Shown here: positions 16,975 through 24,811 of the stretch, piece by piece
Layout of the letters: each line of letters starts with the position of its first letter
Position numbering within the stretch: the first letter of the stretch is position 1
Assembly (NCBI RefSeq): GCF_029836165.1
Contig: NZ_JAOEBG010000016.1
Coordinates: forward strand, 1 to 64,000
DNA length: 64,000 nucleotides
Direction of reading: 5' to 3'
Source of the DNA: Pseudomonas sp. GD04091
Lineage (GTDB): Bacteria > Pseudomonadota > Gammaproteobacteria > Pseudomonadales > Pseudomonadaceae
Made by a program: the position numbers and the translations under genes
The notes under the pieces: generated by a model
What the model was told of the DNA's origin: nothing
The model's database searches: none
Seen by the model: only the letters and a program-made list of their open reading frames with translations

Positions 16975-18186
16975 ATGAATACGAGCTTCTGGAAATCCGG
17001 GCATGTGCCCACCCTGTTCGCCGCCTTCCTGTATTTCGACCTCAGCTTCATGGTCTGGTACCTGCTCGGCCCCCTGGCGGTGCAGATCGCCGCCGACCTG
17101 CAGCTCACCGCCCAGCAACGGGGCCTGATGGTGGCCACGCCGATCCTCGCCGGCGCGATACTGCGCTTCGCCATGGGTCTGCTGGTCGATCGCCTGTCGC
17201 CCAAGACCGCCGGGCTGATTGGCCAGGTCGTGGTGATCGTCGCCCTGGCGTGCGCCTGGTACCTGGGTGTGAACAGCTACGAACAGGCGCTGCTGCTGGG
17301 CGTGTTCCTCGGCTTTGCCGGTGCCTCGTTCGCCGTGTCCCTGCCGCTGGCCTCGCAATGGTACCCACCGCAGCACCAAGGCAAGGCCATGGGCATCGCC
17401 GGCGCCGGCAACTCCGGGACGGTGTTCGCCGCACTGCTGGCTCCCGCCCTGGCGGCGGGCTTCGGCTGGAACAACGTATTCGGCTTCGCCGTGCTGCCAC
17501 TGCTGCTGACCCTGGCGCTGTTCGCCCTGCTGGCACGCAATGCCCCGCAGCGGCCAAAACCCAAGGCCATGGCCGACTACCTCAAGGCCCTCGGTGATCG
17601 CGACAGCTGGTGGTTCATGTTCTTCTACAGCGTGACCTTCGGCGGCTTCATCGGCCTGGCCAGCGCCCTGCCCGGCTATTTCAGCGACCAGTACGGCCTG
17701 AGTCCGGTGACCGCCGGCTACTACACCGCCGCCTGCGTGTTCGCCGGCAGCCTGATGCGCCCGCTCGGTGGCGCCCTGGCCGACCGCTACGGCGGCATTC
17801 GCACCTTGCTGGCGATGTACGGCGTGGCCGCCGTGTGCATCGCCGCGGTGGGCTTCAACCTGCCAAGCGCAACGGCGGCACTGGCGCTGTTCGTCAGTGC
17901 CATGCTGGGCCTGGGTGCCGGCAACGGCGCGGTGTTCCAACTGGTGCCGCAACGTTTTCGCCAGGAAATCGGTGTGATGACCGGATTGATCGGCATGGCC
18001 GGGGGCATTGGCGGCTTCCTCCTCGCCGCCGGGCTGGGCGCCATCAAGCAGCACACCGGTGACTACCAGATCGGTCTCTGGCTGTTCGCCAGCCTTGGCG
18101 TGTTCGCCTGGTTCGGCCTGCATGGCGTGAAACTGCGCTGGCGCACCACCTGGGGCTCGGCCGCCATCACTTCGGCCCGTGTCTGA
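16975..18186 (+). CDS. nasA: Nitrate/nitrite transporter, MFS (NNP family)
   Basis: A 403-residue protein with 12 predicted membrane segments. NNP-family nitrate-porter signatures are present: GIAGAGNSGTVFAALLAPAL in the middle and LGAGNGAVFQLVPQRF further on. It imports nitrate for assimilation. ACGAGG precedes the ATG at 16975, 40 bp after the leader terminator. The PP2C-kinase gene follows after 9 bp, forming an operon. No nitrate or nitrite reductase genes follow, so reduction must be encoded elsewhere in the genome. Confidence 0.94.
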   Translation: MNTSFWKSGHVPTLFAAFLYFDLSFMVWYLLGPLAVQIAADLQLTAQQRGLMVATPILAGAILRFAMGLLVDRLSPKTAGLIGQVVVIVALACAWYLGVNSYEQALLLGVFLGFAGASFAVSLPLASQWYPPQHQGKAMGIAGAGNSGTVFAALLAPALAAGFGWNNVFGFAVLPLLLTLALFALLARNAPQRPKPKAMADYLKALGDRDSWWFMFFYSVTFGGFIGLASALPGYFSDQYGLSPVTAGYYTAACVFAGSLMRPLGGALADRYGGIRTLLAMYGVAAVCIAAVGFNLPSATAALALFVSAMLGLGAGNGAVFQLVPQRFRQEIGVMTGLIGMAGGIGGFLLAAGLGAIKQHTGDYQIGLWLFASLGVFAWFGLHGVKLRWRTTWGSAAITSARV

Positions 18187-18195
18187 GGACACATC

Positions 18196-19866
18196 ATGAA
18201 CCTGCAGCTGACCTTCGCCCAGGCCAGCGCCACCGGGCCGCGCACGGAAAACCAGGATGCCCTGCGCCTGGTCACGCCCGCGCCGGAGCTGGCGGCCAGC
18301 AAGGGCTACCTGTGCGCCCTCGCCGACGGCGTCAGCCAATGCGCCGATGGCGGCCTGGCTGCCCGGGCCAGCCTGCAGGCCCTGGCCCTGGACTACTACG
18401 CCACGCCCGCCACCTGGGGCGTGCCCCAGGCCCTGGATCGACTGCTCATCGCCCAGAACCGCTGGCTGCGCGCCCAGGGCAATGGCCAACCCCTGCTGAC
18501 CACCCTCAGCGCACTGGTCCTGCGCGGGCGGCGCTTCACCCTGGCCCACGTCGGCGATTGTCGTGTCTACCGTTGGCATGCCGGCCAACTGCGGCGCCTG
18601 AGCGAAGACCATGTCTGGGACCAGCCCGGCATGCAGCACGTACTCAAACGAGCGCTGGGCCTGGACCAACATCTGCTGGTCGACTATCTGGAAGGCGAGC
18701 TGGAGGAAGGCGAATGCTTCGTGCTGCTCAGCGACGGCGTGTGGTCCAGCCTGGGCGACCAGCGCATCCTGTCGATCCTGCGCGAGCATCCCGACCTGCA
18801 GGATGCCGCGAGCACGTTGGTGGCCACCGCCCATCACAGCGGCAGCCAGGACAATGCCAGCGCACTGCTGGTGCGGGTCGAGCGGCTCGGCGCAAGCAAC
18901 CTGGGCGATACCCTGGCGCAGTTGCGCCAATGGCCAGTGCCCGGCCCGTTGCGTGACGGCCAGGTGATCGACGGCTGGAGGGTCGACGAGCTGCTGGCCC
19001 ACAGCCGGCAATCGCTGCTGTATCGGGTGCACAACGGCCAGGGCCAGGCCTGGCTGCTCAAGACCCTGCCTCAAGGGCGCGAACAGGAGTCGGGAGCGGC
19101 CCAGGACCTGCTGCTGGAGGAATGGTTTCTGCGCCGGGTAGCGGGACGCCACTTTCCCGAGGTCCACCCGGCGGGCCAGCGTCAGCACCTGTATTACCTG
19201 ATGCGCGAATACCCGGGCGCGACCCTCGCCGAGCTGTTCGAAGCCAGTGGCCCAATGCCCCTGCCGCAATGGCTGGAAATCGCCCGTCAGCTACTGCAAG
19301 CCGTCGGCGTGCTGCACCGGCGCAACTTGCTGCACCGCGACATCAAGCCGGAGAACCTGCATCTGGGCAACGACGGCCAGCTGCGCCTGCTCGACTTCGG
19401 CCTGGCGTACTGCCCCGGCCTGTCCGAGGACCAACCGCACGATCTACCCGGCACGCCTTCCTACATTGCCCCGGAGGCATTCGACGGCCTGCCGCCGAAC
19501 CCGCGCCAGGATCTCTATGCTGTGGGTGTGACCCTCTACCAGCTCCTGACCGGCCACTATCCCTATGGCGAAGTGGAAGCCTTTCAGCGTCCGCGCTTCG
19601 GCACGCCTGTCAATCCCGGCCGCTACCGCCCCGATCTGCCGGAATGGCTGCAGAGCAACCTCGAACAGGCCGTGGCTGCCAATCCGACACGACGTTTCGA
19701 GACTGCCGAACAATGGCTGCTGCTGCTCGAGCGCGGCGACTGTCAGGCACTGCCGGCGCGAACGCTGCCGCTGCTTGAGCGCGAACCGCTGAAGGTCTGG
19801 CGCACCCTGGCGCTGCTTTCCCTGCTATTGAACCTGATGCTGCTGCTCGTCTTGCTCAAAGGTTGA
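18196..19866 (+). CDS. Fused PP2C-type phosphatase and serine/threonine protein kinase
   Basis: A 556-residue fusion. Residues 1-235 are a PP2C phosphatase with its metal motifs intact (ENQDA 18-22, ADGV 42-45, HVGDCR 118-123, SDGVW 179-183, DNAS 219-222). Residues about 260-510 are a Hanks-type kinase with Lys289, HRDIKPEN at 380, DFG 400-402 and TPSYIAPE near 420. The glycine loop is poor. A hydrophobic helix at about 535-553 anchors the C-terminus to the membrane. A start overlapping GAGGA lies 9 bp after nasA, so it is transcribed with nitrate uptake. Homologues sit by nasA in other pseudomonads; the substrate is not known. Confidence 0.93.
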   Translation: MNLQLTFAQASATGPRTENQDALRLVTPAPELAASKGYLCALADGVSQCADGGLAARASLQALALDYYATPATWGVPQALDRLLIAQNRWLRAQGNGQPLLTTLSALVLRGRRFTLAHVGDCRVYRWHAGQLRRLSEDHVWDQPGMQHVLKRALGLDQHLLVDYLEGELEEGECFVLLSDGVWSSLGDQRILSILREHPDLQDAASTLVATAHHSGSQDNASALLVRVERLGASNLGDTLAQLRQWPVPGPLRDGQVIDGWRVDELLAHSRQSLLYRVHNGQGQAWLLKTLPQGREQESGAAQDLLLEEWFLRRVAGRHFPEVHPAGQRQHLYYLMREYPGATLAELFEASGPMPLPQWLEIARQLLQAVGVLHRRNLLHRDIKPENLHLGNDGQLRLLDFGLAYCPGLSEDQPHDLPGTPSYIAPEAFDGLPPNPRQDLYAVGVTLYQLLTGHYPYGEVEAFQRPRFGTPVNPGRYRPDLPEWLQSNLEQAVAANPTRRFETAEQWLLLLERGDCQALPARTLPLLEREPLKVWRTLALLSLLLNLMLLLVLLKG

Positions 19867-19933
19867 AGAGGCAAGGACGCGAGGGCGAAGCGCAGCGCCT
19901 GCGTCACGGCGGAACCCGCTGCCACAGGCAAAG

Positions 19934-19959
19934 AAAAACCCGGCCGAGGCCGGGTTTTT
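19934..19959. terminator. Bidirectional intrinsic terminator between the kinase and oprF
   Basis: AAAAACCCGGCC and GGCCGGGTTTTT form a perfect 12-bp inverted repeat with T runs on both strands, placed between two convergent genes. It can end transcripts of nasA-kinase (+) and of oprF (-). Confidence 0.92.
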
Positions 19960-19977
19960 CGTGAAGCGTCAAACCAA

Positions 19978-21018
19978 TTACTTGGCCTGGGCTTCTACCT
20001 GAGCTTCTACGCGACGGTTGACGGCGCGGCCAGCATCGGTGGCGTTGTCGGCGACCGGACGGGTCTCACCGTAGCCAACCGAGTCAACACGGTTGGATTC
20101 GATGCCGTACTGCTGGGTCAGGACTTGCTTGACAGCGTTGGCACGACGCTCGGACAGCTTCTGGTTGTAAGCGTCTGGACCGACGGAGTCAGTGTGACCT
20201 TCCACGGTGGTGGTGGTCTGTGGGTACTGCTTCATGAAGTCAGCCAGGTTCTTGATGTCGCCGTAGCTGTTAGGCTTGACGACCGACTTGTCGAAGTCGA
20301 ACTTGACGTCCAGCTCAACGCGAACGACTTCGGCAACAGCCGGGCAGCCATCAGCGTCAACGGTAACGTTGGCTGGGGTGTCAGGGCACTTGTCGACGTT
20401 GTCGCAGACGCCGTCGTTGTCGCTGTCGGAGCAGACTTCGGCAACTGGAGCCGGAGCTGGAGCCGGCTTGGCGCCGCCGCTGCCACCGAAGTTCAGACCC
20501 AGACCAACGGTCGGACCCCACTCGGTGTTGCCGTTGTCGATGTTGTACATGGCTTCGACGCCGGCACGGGCGAAGAACATGTCGGTGATGTACCACTTGG
20601 CGCCAGCGCCAACGTTGGCGAAGGTGGAGTGGTCGCGGCCGCTACGGGTAGCCTGGCCCAGGCTCTCGTGAGCGAAACCAGCGGAGACGTACGGACGCAG
20701 TGCGTCGCCTACGGTACCGAAGTGGTAGGTAGCGTCGAGCTTGGTCTTGGAACCTTTGATGTCCTTGTTGAAGACTTCGCCACGAGCATTGTGAGTCTCG
20801 TTGTAGCCGAGGTCCAGGGAGACGTCGTCGGTCAGGAAGTAGCCCAGGCGAACACCAGGGTTGGTGCCGTCGTTCTTGAAGTTACGCTCGCTGTCGTAGA
20901 ACTGCTTGGTAACGTTGCCTTCGATTTCGACTGCGCCTTGGCCTTGAGCCAGAGCGCCGAGCGAAGTCATGGCCACGAGAGAGCCGATGGCCAGGCCCAA
21001 GGTGTTTTTCAATTTCAT
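19978..21018 (-). CDS. oprF: Major outer-membrane porin and structural protein OprF
   Basis: A 346-residue OmpA-family protein. A signal peptide (KNTLGLAIGSLVAMTSLGAL, cleavage after ALA) precedes an eight-stranded beta-barrel (about 25-180). A hinge follows with the calcium-type repeat DSDNDGVCDNVDKCPDTP and four cysteines that can form two disulfides. Residues about 228-346 are the OmpA peptidoglycan-binding domain (VEGHTDSVGPDAYNQKLSER). It links outer membrane and cell wall and acts as a low-efficiency porin. It lies 110 bp downstream of sigX, whose product is known in pseudomonads to drive part of oprF transcription. Confidence 0.98.
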   Translation of the reverse strand: MKLKNTLGLAIGSLVAMTSLGALAQGQGAVEIEGNVTKQFYDSERNFKNDGTNPGVRLGYFLTDDVSLDLGYNETHNARGEVFNKDIKGSKTKLDATYHFGTVGDALRPYVSAGFAHESLGQATRSGRDHSTFANVGAGAKWYITDMFFARAGVEAMYNIDNGNTEWGPTVGLGLNFGGSGGAKPAPAPAPVAEVCSDSDNDGVCDNVDKCPDTPANVTVDADGCPAVAEVVRVELDVKFDFDKSVVKPNSYGDIKNLADFMKQYPQTTTTVEGHTDSVGPDAYNQKLSERRANAVKQVLTQQYGIESNRVDSVGYGETRPVADNATDAGRAVNRRVEAQVEAQAK

Positions 21019-21079
21019 CCGTTAAATCCCCATCTGGTGATAGTTAAGCAGTCCCACCAACATCCGGGGGACAACTCGA

Positions 21080-21103
21080 CGGCAAGTCTAGCAGAACTTG
21101 CCG
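21080..21103 (-). promoter_or_regulatory. Stem-loop between sigX and oprF
   Basis: CGGCAAGT/ACTTGCCG forms a perfect 8-bp stem with an 8-base loop 26 bp after the sigX stop. No T run follows on the minus strand, so it is at most a weak attenuator or RNA-stability element that could reduce readthrough from sigX into oprF. Confidence 0.55.
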
Positions 21104-21128
21104 GTTGGTTAGAGGTATTTGCAGCCCA

Positions 21129-21719
21129 CTAAGTTTCAGCCAGGCCTGCAAATTTCTCTCTAAGCTTGTCGAGCGCACGTTTGTAGCGCATTTTCGTGGC
21201 ACTCAGGCCCATGTGCATGATGTCCGCGATCTCCTGGAATTCCAGTTCCGCGACAAATCGCAGCACCAGGATTTCCCGATCGATCGGGTTCACATGCACC
21301 AGCCATTTATCCAGCCCGCCTTTCTCTTCCGGCTTCGGTGCCTTGTCTTCGGACGCCTCTTCGACAGGGTCCAGGCTCAAGGCATCCATCAACCTTCTTT
21401 TGCGCCGCTCCTTGCGGTACTGGGTGATGCATTCGTTGTAGGTGATGCTGTAGAGCCAGGTCTTGAACTTGGATTTGCCTTCGAAGTTCTTCAATCCGTA
21501 CAGCACTTTCAGCATCACCTCCTGACAGACATCGTCGGCATCCCGGTCGTTCCCCAGGTACCGTGCGCAGACGTTGAACAGCGTCCGCTGGTAGCGCCGC
21601 ATGAGTTCCTCATAGGCGCGGGTAACGTGAAACAGCTCCTCATGCGAACGCGCCACCAACTCCTCGTCGGTGAGCTCCCGGGGGTCATAACGCATGGGCG
21701 GCGAATGAACTTTATTCAA
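21129..21719 (-). CDS. sigX: ECF sigma factor SigX
   Basis: A 196-residue group IV sigma factor nearly identical in its core to P. aeruginosa SigX. Region 2 covers about 45-110 (NDRDADDVCQEVMLKVLYGL, FKTWLYSITYNECITQYRKE). Region 4 covers about 145-190 (VNPIDREILVLRFVAELEFQ, MGLSATKMRYKRALDKLREK). The family N-terminus points to a TTG start at 21719; an ATG at 21695 is possible but lacks a ribosome site. SigX responds to envelope stress and controls oprF and membrane lipid genes. The channel gene cmpX lies 90 bp upstream on the same strand; no anti-sigma gene is adjacent. Confidence 0.95.
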   Translation of the reverse strand: MNKVHSPPMRYDPRELTDEELVARSHEELFHVTRAYEELMRRYQRTLFNVCARYLGNDRDADDVCQEVMLKVLYGLKNFEGKSKFKTWLYSITYNECITQYRKERRKRRLMDALSLDPVEEASEDKAPKPEEKGGLDKWLVHVNPIDREILVLRFVAELEFQEIADIMHMGLSATKMRYKRALDKLREKFAGLAET

Positions 21720-21808
21720 AACGGATCTGGCCGACAGTCAGGTCAATGTCGCCGCTAGGCCCCATGGGGCGATTTTCGCGGCGGCATACATTAACAGCTT
21801 TTGTGCGG

Positions 21809-22633
21809 TTAGCGGCTATTCACGCGCTGCTCGAGCAGTTCGCGATTGGACAGCGACACCAGTTCGCCATCATCGGTCAGCAGCGTCGTCTTGACCGTGC
21901 CGATCTCCTCGATCTGCCCTTCGACCTCGCCAATCCGCACCTGCTGGCCGACCTCGTAGAGCTCACGCACGTAGATTCCGGCCAGGATCTGCCCGGCGAT
22001 TTCGCGACTGCCCAGCCCCATCGCCAGTGCAATTGCCAGACCAACGGTAATCAGCCCGATGACGATCACATGGTTCAGCAGGTCGGTCTTGACCTCCAGC
22101 TGGCTGATCGCCACCGAGATGCTGATGATGATCACCAGGCCCTGGGCGATGCGCCCGACACCGGCGGCGTACTCCAGGCCGATGCCCTCGGCGGCGCCCC
22201 GCACCAGACCGTTGACCAACTGCGCCAGCAGCACGCCGGCCAGCAGCACCAGCGCCGCGCCGAACACCTTGGGCAGATAGAGCGCCAGCATGTCCAGGGT
22301 CGCCGAGACGCGTTCGAGCCCCAGGGACTCAGCAGCGGAAACCAGGAAGATCAGCAGCACGAACCAGTAGACGATCTTGCCGATCAGCGTCGAAATCGGA
22401 ACCTGGATACCGACCCGGGCAAGCATCTTGGTCAGACCGGTACCGCCCATCAGGCGGTCCAGGCCGAACTTGGCCAGCACCTTGGACAGCAGGGTGTCGA
22501 GCAGCTTGGCCACGACGAAACCGAGCAGCACCACGACCAGCGCGCCGAACAGGTTGGGGATGAAGTTCGCCACCTTGGTCCAAAGGGCAGTCATGGCGGT
22601 GACCAGGCTCTGGGTCCAGAGATCGAGTTCCAT
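21809..22633 (-). CDS. cmpX: CmpX, MscS-related small-conductance channel-like membrane protein
   Basis: A 274-residue membrane protein. The N-terminal part has repeated conserved transmembrane helices (ATKVANFIPNLFGALVVVL-like start, then VFGAALVLLAGVLLAQLVNG). A C-terminal MscS-like beta domain follows (AGIYVRELYEVGQQVRIGEV, EEIGTVKTTLLTDDGELVSL). The ATG at 22633 is two bases after the crfX stop, with AAGG upstream; a TTG at 22639 would overlap that stop. The P. aeruginosa homologue is linked to mechanosensing, envelope integrity and SigX activity. It forms an operon with crfX. Confidence 0.92.
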   Translation of the reverse strand: MELDLWTQSLVTAMTALWTKVANFIPNLFGALVVVLLGFVVAKLLDTLLSKVLAKFGLDRLMGGTGLTKMLARVGIQVPISTLIGKIVYWFVLLIFLVSAAESLGLERVSATLDMLALYLPKVFGAALVLLAGVLLAQLVNGLVRGAAEGIGLEYAAGVGRIAQGLVIIISISVAISQLEVKTDLLNHVIVIGLITVGLAIALAMGLGSREIAGQILAGIYVRELYEVGQQVRIGEVEGQIEEIGTVKTTLLTDDGELVSLSNRELLEQRVNSR

Positions 22634-22635
22634 AT

Positions 22636-22899
22636 TCAATCGGCCTTATCTGCTTTGCCGCCGGCGGCGGCGTTGCGGGTAGAGTTGCGACGGACCGGCG
22701 CGACATGCGCCGAGCCATTGTTCACGGCGATCAGCAGCGCCTGGCTCCAGCGGCCAAGCAAGCTGAACAGATCGCCCGCGCCGACCTGACGGTTGGCGGT
22801 CTTGAGCACACGACCCAGGCACGCGGCGTCGTCACGGTCCTGGCCGGACGGCGACGCCTTGAGCAGGTCGCGCAGGGATTCTTCAAACGGATCGTGCAT
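22636..22899 (-). CDS. crfX: CrfX, small conserved protein of the cmaX–crfX–cmpX cluster
   Basis: An 87-residue soluble protein (HDPFEESLRDLLKASPSGQD, then RVLKTANRQVGAGDLFSLLG) with a basic, Ala/Gly-rich tail. The ATG at 22899 has GCGAGG upstream. It is the small gene (also written cfrX) always found before cmpX in pseudomonads. Function is unknown. It is tightly coupled to cmpX but separated from cmaX by a REP-containing gap of about 200 bp. Confidence 0.88.
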   Translation of the reverse strand: MHDPFEESLRDLLKASPSGQDRDDAACLGRVLKTANRQVGAGDLFSLLGRWSQALLIAVNNGSAHVAPVRRNSTRNAAAGGKADKAD

Positions 22900-22998
22900 G
22901 GGCACCTCGCGCAATGTCAGTCAAAGACGAGGGCGCCGAGCGATGGGTCACACACGGATGTGGAACGAATGTTTCAAAATGAGTTCGCGGTGGGTCAT

Positions 22999-23080
22999 TC
23001 GTGGGCAAGCCCGCACCCTTGAATGCCTCGCGGCGCTGCCAGCCTGCGCTGTAGCGGTAGAGGCAGGCTTGCCCGCGAAA
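22999..23080. repeat. Imperfect REP inverted pair between crfX and cmaX
   Basis: TTCGTGGGCAAGCCCGCACC and AGGCAGGCTTGCCCGCGAAA form an inverted pair around a 40-base spacer. It splits a gene block that is otherwise co-directional, so it may reduce transcription from cmaX into crfX. Confidence 0.65.
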
Positions 23081-23104
23081 AAGGTTACGTCGATCGTTCA
23101 CCTG

Positions 23105-24100
23105 CTACACCCACCGCAACCGCCGGAACAGCCACCACTGCCCCGCTGCCAGGCCCAGCACGACGATGCAGGCGAACAGGAAGCCGTAGGGATTTTCCGC
23201 CCCCGGAATACCGCCGACATTGATGCCCAGCAGCCCGGTGATGAAGCTCATGGGCAGGAAGATGCAGGTGATGATGCCGAACCGGTACATGGTCCGGTTC
23301 ATCCGCTCGCTGCGCCTGCGATCCTCGGTTTCCAGCACCAGGGCGGCGCGCTCGCGGGCCAGCTCCAGCTCCTCGAGATAGCGGATCAGGCTGTTGTTCA
23401 GCTCGTTCCAGTAGTCGGCGTCGACATCGGCGAACCAGCTGCACTTGCTGCGTGAAAGCTGGGCATAGATGTCACGCTGTGGCGCGAGAAAACGACGCAG
23501 TCCGGCAGCGCGGCGGCGAATCTGCTGAAGGCTGCCCTGTTCTGGGGCGTACCGTTTGTCGGATTCTATCTTCTCTTCTTCTATATCGGCCGCTTCCGAC
23601 AGGTCGCTGACCAGGGCCTGGACCTTTTCGGTGAGCAGCTCACCCATCAGCAGCAACAGTTCGGACGCCGATTTCGGCCCCCGCCCCTCGTCCAGCTGCT
23701 GCAGGACCTCATCGCTGGCGCGCAACGGACGCAGGCGCAACGAGATGACCCGCCGCGCCTCGGCGAAGATGCGCACCGAGACCATGTCCTCCGGCTCCGC
23801 GCCCGGGTTGAGATTGACCCCGCGCAGAAACAGCAACATCTGCTCGTTGGCCATCTGCAACAGGCGTGGACGGGTGTTCTCCTCCAGCAACAGTTCGCAG
23901 GCGAACTCGCTCAGGCCACTGTCGTGCAGCAGCCAGGTACGGGTTTGTGGATGGCTACGGTCCCAGTGCAGCCACAGGCTCTCCTGGGGCTGCAGTTGCA
24001 AGTCGTCCAGCTCGGTGCGGGCGATCGAACGCGCACCGCCCTTGCCATCGAGCACCAGGGCATGCACCAGGCCCCACTGCGCGTTGTCTTCCTCGAACAT
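23105..24100 (-). CDS. cmaX: CmaX, CorA/ZntB-family divalent-cation transporter
   Basis: A 331-residue protein with a long cytoplasmic N-terminal domain rich in coiled-coil helices and two C-terminal membrane helices. The pore motif between them is GIN (FITGLLGINVGGIPG), as in ZntB-type proteins, rather than the GMN of CorA, so zinc or magnesium are both possible. The ATG at 24100 has GGAG five bases upstream. It belongs to the cmaX–crfX–cmpX–sigX–oprF block linked to envelope homeostasis. The rraA stop lies only 26 bp upstream of its start, so readthrough from rraA is possible. Confidence 0.9.
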   Translation of the reverse strand: MFEEDNAQWGLVHALVLDGKGGARSIARTELDDLQLQPQESLWLHWDRSHPQTRTWLLHDSGLSEFACELLLEENTRPRLLQMANEQMLLFLRGVNLNPGAEPEDMVSVRIFAEARRVISLRLRPLRASDEVLQQLDEGRGPKSASELLLLMGELLTEKVQALVSDLSEAADIEEEKIESDKRYAPEQGSLQQIRRRAAGLRRFLAPQRDIYAQLSRSKCSWFADVDADYWNELNNSLIRYLEELELARERAALVLETEDRRRSERMNRTMYRFGIITCIFLPMSFITGLLGINVGGIPGAENPYGFLFACIVVLGLAAGQWWLFRRLRWV

Positions 24101-24125
24101 CAAAGCTCCATGGCTGCGCGGCGTG

Positions 24126-24617
24126 TCACTCGGGCATCTTCAGCGGGCTTGGCGAGACCAGCACGCCATTGTTGTCGGCGTACACATATTCCCCCGGGCG
24201 GAAGGTCACGCCAGCGAAGGTCACCGCGACGTTGAGGTCACCGATGCCACGCTTGTCGGTCTTCATCGGGTGGCTGGCCAGGGCCTGGATGCCGACATCG
24301 GTCTGCGCCAGCACGTCCACGTCGCGCACGCAGCCGTAGATCAGCAGGCCTTCCCAGCCATTCTTGGCGGCCTTGTCGGCCAGCATGTCGCCCAACAGCG
24401 CACGACGCAGGGAGCCGCCGCCATCGACCACCAGGACCTTGCCCTTGCCGTCGAGCTCGACCTGCTCCTTGACCAGCGAGTTGTCTTCGAAGCACTTGAT
24501 GGTGACGATCTGGCCGCCGAAGGAGTCGTGGCCACCGAAGTTGCTGAACATGGGCTCGAGCACCTGGACCAGGTCCGGGTATGCATCGCAGAGGTCGGGC
24601 GTTACGTAATGCTGCAT
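24126..24617 (-). CDS. rraA: RraA-family protein (RNase E regulator / HMG-CHA aldolase fold)
   Basis: A 163-residue protein with family motifs HYVTPDLCDAYPDLVQVLEP, VDGGGSLRRALLGDMLADKA and GWEGLLIYGCVRDVDVLAQT. Escherichia coli RraA binds and inhibits RNase E. Relatives with the conserved G-x-R-D metal site act as 4-hydroxy-4-methyl-2-oxoglutarate aldolases, and that site (GCVRDVD) is present here, so aldolase activity is also possible. Length is standard. It is 26 bp from cmaX on the same strand. Confidence 0.93.
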   Translation of the reverse strand: MQHYVTPDLCDAYPDLVQVLEPMFSNFGGHDSFGGQIVTIKCFEDNSLVKEQVELDGKGKVLVVDGGGSLRRALLGDMLADKAAKNGWEGLLIYGCVRDVDVLAQTDVGIQALASHPMKTDKRGIGDLNVAVTFAGVTFRPGEYVYADNNGVLVSPSPLKMPE

Positions 24618-24724
24618 GGGAAACTCCTGTCAGTCACAACGAAAGCGGATGTGGGAGCAAGGCTACACCGCAGGAGGCATGGCAGTCATCCAGGACCGGT
24701 CAGTCAGTTTGCTTTTACCTGTTC

Positions 24725-24802
24725 CGGCTTCTTCGCGGGTAAACCCGCTCCCACAGGCGAGTCGCAAAACCCTGTGGGGGCGGGCTCACCCGCGAAGAGG
24801 CC
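24725..24802. repeat. REP inverted pair (GCGGGTAAACCCGC type)
   Basis: TTCTTCGCGGGTAAACCCGC and GCGGGCTCACCCGCGAAGAG, each flanked by CCACAGG or CCTGTGG, are arranged head to head between rraA and the esterase gene. Confidence 0.85.
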
Positions 24803-24811
24803 AACGCAGGA

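Noticed and set aside
16819..19269. Minus-strand frame of 816 codons across nasA and the kinase gene
   Set aside because: It overlaps two well-supported genes in antisense and has a biased Gln/Gly/His composition.
24725..24802. Repeats resembling a CRISPR or a terminator
   Set aside because: There is one inverted pair, not direct repeats with spacers, and no T run; it matches the REP type seen elsewhere in the window.
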